Shown one piece after another: positions 59,653 to 64,000 of a DNA stretch of 64,000 bases. Positions within the stretch are counted from its first letter, which is position 1. The number at the start of each line of letters is the position of its first letter. The stretch covers positions 25,292 through 89,291 of the forward strand of contig JAVEQI010000009.1 of the NCBI GenBank assembly GCA_034007745.1, in the 5' to 3' direction. A program made the position numbers and the translations under genes. Source of the stretch: Desulforapulum sp034007745 (GTDB lineage: Bacteria > Desulfobacterota > Desulfobacteria > Desulfobacterales > Desulfobacteraceae). The notes under the pieces were generated by a model, which had not been told where the DNA came from, did no database searches, and worked only from the letters and a program-made list of their open reading frames with translations.

Positions 59653-61677
59653 ATGTATGCGGCTATGAATATAGGATGCATTGTTGAATACATAGACCAG
59701 CAGAGAATCATTTGCGCCGTTGTGCTCCAGGTAAAACAGCAGAGGTTGCGTTTGCTCACCGAAAACAACCGAGAGGTAAACCTTTCGGCAAGCAGGCTTG
59801 CCCATATCGGCAAAATGACCCTTGATATGGCCGGTACCAGGGACTTCATTGTAAAAGCCCTGAAGCGCCTTGCCATTACAAGGGAAAACCTTGCCGCAGC
59901 AGTCAATGTCAAAGAGATGTGGGAGCTTCTCCATGGGGAAGAAGAGGAGATAGATGCTCCCACCATGACCAGCTTCTGCTTCGATCCCCCCTTGACCTGC
60001 GACAACGAATCTGCCGTGGTAAGGGCCTTTTTTAACGACAGGCTCTACTTTAAGTTCGGCAAGGATGGATTTACCCCGTATACAGAGCAGCAGGTGGAAA
60101 ACCTCCAACGCCAGCTGAGGGAAACAGAAGAGTTAGAGCGGCTCATCGAGCGTGGCGGAACCTGGCTTAAAGAGGCCCTTGAAGAGAAAAACGATCAAAA
60201 AGATCAAACGGTAAAAATCAACGATATCGACCCCGGCATCCTTGACATCTTAAAAGATTACTATCTTTTTGACAAGGAGAGCAAAAACGCCCAAACGGCC
60301 AGGGCCATACTTTCAAAGGCCGGGACCGATTCAACCGACCAGATATTTACCGCCCTTGTAAAAACCGGTATCTGGAACAAGGATGAAAACACCGACATTA
60401 TAAGGCTGGACATTCCCACTGATTTTCCCGACTCTGTAATGGAACAGGCCCAAAAAATAATAGCCACAACCATTGACCCAGAAATCCGCCCGGTTGAAAC
60501 AGACCCTTTAAGATCCGACCTGACCCATCTTCCCATCATCACCATCGACGGCCAGTCCACCCACGACTATGACGATGCCTTAAGCTTTGAAAAGAAAGAC
60601 GATGGCTACATAATCGGAATCCACATAATTGACGTGGGCTTTTTCGTCAAGCACAATGACCCCATCGACCAGGAAGCAAGGACAAGGGGCAGCTCCATTT
60701 ACATGCCCGATGATAAAATTCCCATGCTGCCCACAGATCTTTCTGAAAACATGTGCAGCCTCAAGGAAGGAGAGATCAGGCCGGGCATCACAACCTTTGT
60801 CCACCTGAACCGATTTTTCGAGATCATCGATTACAGGATCGTTGCAAGCGTCATCAAGGTTCACAAACAGATGACCTACACCGAGGCCAACATGCTCAAC
60901 GGCGAGGATGAGTCAATAACGACCCTTTACAAGGCCGCTACTGTCATGAGAGAAAAAAGGCTCAAGGCCGGCGGAGTGCAGATCACCCTTCCCGAGGTGA
61001 ACATCTGGATCGAAGATAACGGCGAAATAGGCATTTCAAAGGTCGACAGGGAAAACCCGTCCCGTATGCTGGTGTCTGAGATGATGATCCTTGCCAACTC
61101 ACTTATGGCCGAATTCCTCTCAACCCACAATGTTCCTGCCGTATACCGCTCCCAGCCGGACCCTAAAAAGCGGCTCTTCCAGGGAATAGAAACCTCACTT
61201 TTTTTAAACTGTATGCAGAGAAAACAGCTGAACCGGGCAGTCATAGGCATAAAACCTGAAAACCACTCAGGACTCGGGGTAAAGGCCTATGTGACAGCAA
61301 CTTCGCCCATTCGACGCTACTATGATCTTTTAACCCAGCGTCAAATTAGAAGCATACTCGGATACGAAACAGCATACACGACCGATGAGCTCAAAACCAT
61401 CCTTCAGACCGTTGAAATCCCCGTTGCCAACACCTCCAAGGCTCAATACCTGCGGCGCAGATACTGGCTCTTCAAGTACCTTGAGTCCATGAAGGGTTCC
61501 ACCTGCGAAGCCATTGTACTCGATCAAAGAAGGGATTTCTACATGGTGATACTTAAAGAGTACATGCTCGAATGGAAACTCTCATCATCGGGCCTGAATC
61601 TCAAGCCGGGCGATCTTATCAACGTCACCATCCAGCATGCAGACGCCAGAAGGGATCAGCTTTCCATCTTTGTATAA
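59653..61677 (+). CDS. RNB-domain exoribonuclease (RNase II/R family)
   Basis: 674 aa. The catalytic RNB motif HDYDDALSFEK with its Asp cluster, then GIHIIDVGFFV, MPTDLSENMCSLKEGEIRP and the active Arg region VYRSQPDPKKR are present. The N-terminal 200 residues lack clear cold-shock motifs, and the C-terminal S1 is short (LNLKPGDLINVTIQHADARRDQLSIF). It degrades RNA 3' to 5'. Start at 59653 or 59665; neither has a good ribosome site. The stop is directly followed by a family A repeat. Confidence 0.88.
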   Translation: MYAAMNIGCIVEYIDQQRIICAVVLQVKQQRLRLLTENNREVNLSASRLAHIGKMTLDMAGTRDFIVKALKRLAITRENLAAAVNVKEMWELLHGEEEEIDAPTMTSFCFDPPLTCDNESAVVRAFFNDRLYFKFGKDGFTPYTEQQVENLQRQLRETEELERLIERGGTWLKEALEEKNDQKDQTVKINDIDPGILDILKDYYLFDKESKNAQTARAILSKAGTDSTDQIFTALVKTGIWNKDENTDIIRLDIPTDFPDSVMEQAQKIIATTIDPEIRPVETDPLRSDLTHLPIITIDGQSTHDYDDALSFEKKDDGYIIGIHIIDVGFFVKHNDPIDQEARTRGSSIYMPDDKIPMLPTDLSENMCSLKEGEIRPGITTFVHLNRFFEIIDYRIVASVIKVHKQMTYTEANMLNGEDESITTLYKAATVMREKRLKAGGVQITLPEVNIWIEDNGEIGISKVDRENPSRMLVSEMMILANSLMAEFLSTHNVPAVYRSQPDPKKRLFQGIETSLFLNCMQRKQLNRAVIGIKPENHSGLGVKAYVTATSPIRRYYDLLTQRQIRSILGYETAYTTDELKTILQTVEIPVANTSKAQYLRRRYWLFKYLESMKGSTCEAIVLDQRRDFYMVILKEYMLEWKLSSSGLNLKPGDLINVTIQHADARRDQLSIFV

Positions 61678-61712
61678 CCCACATGTCCTGCGGACACAAC
61701 GAAACATGAAAC
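61678..61712 (+). repeat. Hairpin repeat family A, copy 7
   Basis: CCCACATGTCCTGCGGACAC then AACGAAACATGAAAC, starting at the base after the RNB stop codon and followed by AGCTAA/AGCTAATAGC tandem repeats (61720-61766). Confidence 0.75.
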
Positions 61713-61781
61713 ACGATAGCAGATAGCTAAAAGCTAATAGCTAACTGCTAAAAGCTGTTTCTTATTAAAGGAGAACACAAA

Positions 61782-62348
61782 ATGAAGGTAATACTGCTCC
61801 AGGGAGGAGCCCGCAAAAAGGGAAATACAGCAAAGGTTCTTAGCTGGGTTGAAGAAGAGCTGAAATCAAACGGCCACGAGGTGGAAACCGTTTATCTGCA
61901 TTCAAAAGACCTCAAGGGCTGCATGGGCTGCAAAAAATGCAAGGAAATCCCGGATGCCGTGGGCTGTGTCCAAAAGGATGATATCCTGGAAATCCTGGAA
62001 AAAATGATCGGAGCAGGGGCTGTGGTATTTTCTTCGCCTCTTTACTTCTGGGGGATAAATGCCCAGCTCAAGGCCGTTATCGACCGAACCTACAGCCTTT
62101 ACACAAACGCCAACCTGCCCGAACACAAATCCCTGGTGGAAGGCCAGCGCCAGGCACTCCTGATAACCGGGGCAGGCCCCTGGGACAACAATGCTGAAGG
62201 GGCATTTACAGCGTTCGGCCGGATGCAGAAGTACCATAAGGCCGTCAACGCCGGCGAGCTGTTCATTGGCGGATGCACAACACCTTCTGAAATGGACCAG
62301 TCAGTTCGAGATAAAGCCATAGAATTTGCCCACAAGCTCATCAAATAA
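61782..62348 (+). CDS. Iron-sulfur flavoprotein / NADPH-dependent FMN reductase-like
   Basis: 188 aa. Flavodoxin-like GARKKGNTAKVLSWV phosphate loop, then a Cys cluster CMGCKKC...CVQKDD (about 47-62) as in iron-sulfur flavoproteins, then FSSPLYFWGINAQLKAVIDR. It transfers electrons between reduced ferredoxin or NAD(P)H and another acceptor; partner unknown. AAAGGAGAACACAAA precedes the ATG. Stand-alone. Confidence 0.85.
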   Translation: MKVILLQGGARKKGNTAKVLSWVEEELKSNGHEVETVYLHSKDLKGCMGCKKCKEIPDAVGCVQKDDILEILEKMIGAGAVVFSSPLYFWGINAQLKAVIDRTYSLYTNANLPEHKSLVEGQRQALLITGAGPWDNNAEGAFTAFGRMQKYHKAVNAGELFIGGCTTPSEMDQSVRDKAIEFAHKLIK

Positions 62349-62363
62349 AACCATGGGTGACAG

Positions 62364-63386
62364 TCAACGGGAGGCAAGCGATGGATTTCCCACCCGGGTT
62401 TTCAGCCGGTTATTTTGAACAGCCGCAGGTGAAGAGTTGGCATAGCAGTAAACACAACCATGGGGACAGGTATTGTAGCTTCCAATGTCTTTGCTGTAAA
62501 TACAGCCGCACTCCTTTCGCTGACCCCTATCCTTGAGATTTTTTGTCTTGGATTGATGGGGTTCAGCAAACAGATCCCCCTGGCGTTCATACCCGAGGAA
62601 TTTTTCAAACTGGACACTCCTGCCCGGCCCATCGGTAATTCGCAGAATCAACTCATCGTCAATGCACCTGTTGTGCTCAATTCCAAAAGGGGCAAGGTCA
62701 ATGGCCTCACCGCAGGTGGCAAGTTTCAAACCCCAGGGCCTGTTTATATCGCTGATTTTCCTGGCCATGTTGGTCATGGCAATCGTATTAAAATCACGGT
62801 ACTCTACTCCCTGCCTGGCGAGGTTGCTCCTCACTTTTTTATAGTTTGCGATATCTGCAAAGCTGAAAACCAGTTTTTTCGTAAAGGGGTGAAGGATCTC
62901 CCCCAGGCGCTGAATCTTTGAAATCAGCTGATCCGGCTCACTCCTGTCTGTAATCAGCAGAGGATCGAAACGCCAGATGACGCGCTCCTTTCCCAGGAGT
63001 TCTGACAGAGCCTGGAAGGTTTCAATACGTTGAATCAGCGCTGGTACGCCCGGCTCAAACCCCTCTGCCTCATAATCATTGAGGGTAAATTGAAAATAAC
63101 AGGCTATGCCAAATGCTTTAAGCTGTTTGAGTAACGGAATAATTGGCCTCGGGTTCTTTGTCCAAAAGACAACCGCCCGGGTGTTGACAAACGACACATA
63201 CTGGGGTTTAAGCCGGTTAAAGGGGTTGGTCCAGCAAACATAACCCTTTTCAAGCCTATCAAAAAACCACTCACCATAACATGCTGGAATATCCGTTGCA
63301 CGGCTTGCGGATATGATCCAGGGGGCAATTGCGGTACAAGGCCCTTCCGGGGTTTCAACGGTGGTTTGGGGCCATTTAATACTCAT
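62364..63386 (-). CDS. DUF1848 family protein with C-terminal cysteine motif
   Basis: 340 aa from Met at 63386 (AAGGATTCCCC). Matches DUF1848: IISASRATDIPACYGEWFF, GYVCWTNPFN, VFWTKNPRPI and YFQFTLNDY, with C-terminal CGCIYSKDIGSYNTCPHGCVYCYAN whose CxxxCxxC-type Cys suggest a 4Fe-4S cluster as in radical SAM enzymes, but near the C-terminus. Substrate unknown. Converges with the flavoprotein gene. Confidence 0.82.
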   Translation of the reverse strand: MSIKWPQTTVETPEGPCTAIAPWIISASRATDIPACYGEWFFDRLEKGYVCWTNPFNRLKPQYVSFVNTRAVVFWTKNPRPIIPLLKQLKAFGIACYFQFTLNDYEAEGFEPGVPALIQRIETFQALSELLGKERVIWRFDPLLITDRSEPDQLISKIQRLGEILHPFTKKLVFSFADIANYKKVRSNLARQGVEYRDFNTIAMTNMARKISDINRPWGLKLATCGEAIDLAPFGIEHNRCIDDELILRITDGPGRSVQFEKFLGYERQGDLFAEPHQSKTKNLKDRGQRKECGCIYSKDIGSYNTCPHGCVYCYANSSPAAVQNNRLKTRVGNPSLASR

Positions 63387-63461
63387 GGGGAATCCTTGTT
63401 TACAATAATGATACTCATGGTTAGGTCTCAGCTGTTTATCATGATAATTCAGCTGTGTCAC

Positions 63462-64000
63462 GCAGCTTGCCCTGGTAACAGAAGTGCCCTCCGTTCCATC
63501 CTATACTCTTGATCCGGACAGGTGCATTTTTTTGATCTTGCAGATAGGTCTCACTGTAAAACTCGTTCCCAAAATCTCCCCGGCAGAAAACCTGTGTAAA
63601 GGTTTTTTACATCGCCGGAGAAATAACGCTGCTGAACAAAACATCTATTGCCATCCTCACAGCAATCCCGCCACAGGTGACACTGGATTGGGAATACCTG
63701 GTTCGGGGATTGGAACATGACTGTTAGTAAGATACAGTCTCCCGGCTAAAAGCCATATTAAGATGCCCATAGCCGGGCAAGTTATCTGTCAGTTCGGTAA
63801 TCATCAAGATGCCTTCTTTATTCAACAAAACATCACCCAATTCTATGGCGCTCAGCTAAATTGGATAATGCAATTTTTTTCTGTAAAATTACTGAGTCTC
63901 TTTTTCCTTTTTATTCCAAACACCTGTTTAATGGTTTTTCTCCAGCCCCCCAAAACTGTAACTGCGTTCAAGGATAATTCAAGAAAAAAATTGGTTCCTC
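63462..64000. other. Gene-free stretch at the window end
   Basis: No supported gene. A plus-strand open frame (63484-63720) lacks a ribosome site and any known motif. CCCGGCTA...TAGCCGGG (63741-63777) is a clear stem with a 21-base loop. The last 200 bp are AT-rich. Confidence 0.4.

Noticed and set aside
63484..63720. 78-codon plus-strand frame near the end
   Set aside because: No ribosome site, no recognisable motif and composition like surrounding non-coding DNA.

Overview
The window most resembles the chromosome of an anaerobic sulfate-reducing member of the Desulfobacterota, probably Desulfobacterales. This is inferred from selenocysteine machinery with a selenocysteine-containing peroxiredoxin, a Wtp-type tungstate/molybdate transporter, PflX-type and other radical SAM enzymes, a sigma-54 activator with sulfur-transfer genes, dodecin and flavodoxins. 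No rRNA or sulfate-reduction gene is present, so the rank is not proven. No phage, CRISPR array or complete insertion sequence was seen.

Layout. 1-12 kb: a partial gene overlapping a Fic-fold gene, a PflX radical SAM gene, DUF503, then a minus-strand signalling locus (PP2C response regulator, nine-part hybrid kinase, glycogen phosphorylase, STAS antagonist, RsbW-like kinase), then a second, broken pflX copy. 12-19 kb: an AT-richer island for choline to glycine betaine (ChoX/ProX-like binding protein, BetB, BetA) with Sir2, an exported protein, an insertion-sequence remnant and two copies of a 130-bp miniature element. 19-30 kb: Ser/Thr kinase, phosphatase, WtpCBA, then a Gld-type ABC export cluster with DUF4340. 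30-35 kb: tandem Hsp20 genes, an amidohydrolase, S4 protein, and a sigma-54 activator divergent from a TusA-like/DsrE/CoA-disulfide-reductase-rhodanese operon.

36.8-37.6 kb is a gene-free repeat cluster. 37-51 kb: FxsA, nitroreductase, YihY, epimerase, tRNA-Gly, acyl-CoA synthetase, two cold-shock proteins, a DEAD-box helicase, tRNA-Leu, dodecin, the selenocysteine peroxiredoxin, flavodoxin, DUF2914, a fused CdaA-YbbR diadenylate cyclase and an AI-2E permease. 51-64 kb: tRNA-Arg and tRNA-His, SelB, nitroreductase, HemW, another radical SAM protein, MltG, Smr, a zinc-ribbon regulator, an RNB exoribonuclease, an iron-sulfur flavoprotein and a DUF1848 protein.

Most interesting points: (1) a peroxiredoxin whose peroxidatic residue is encoded by UGA with a SECIS-like hairpin and which has no resolving Cys in its main body; (2) a Cys-less TusA-like protein in a sigma-54-controlled sulfur-transfer operon; (3) glycogen phosphorylase inside a partner-switching locus; (4) a diadenylate cyclase fused to its YbbR regulator; (5) several small repeat families, many copies of which begin exactly at stop codons. 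Domain names come from recognising motifs by eye; no database search was run.
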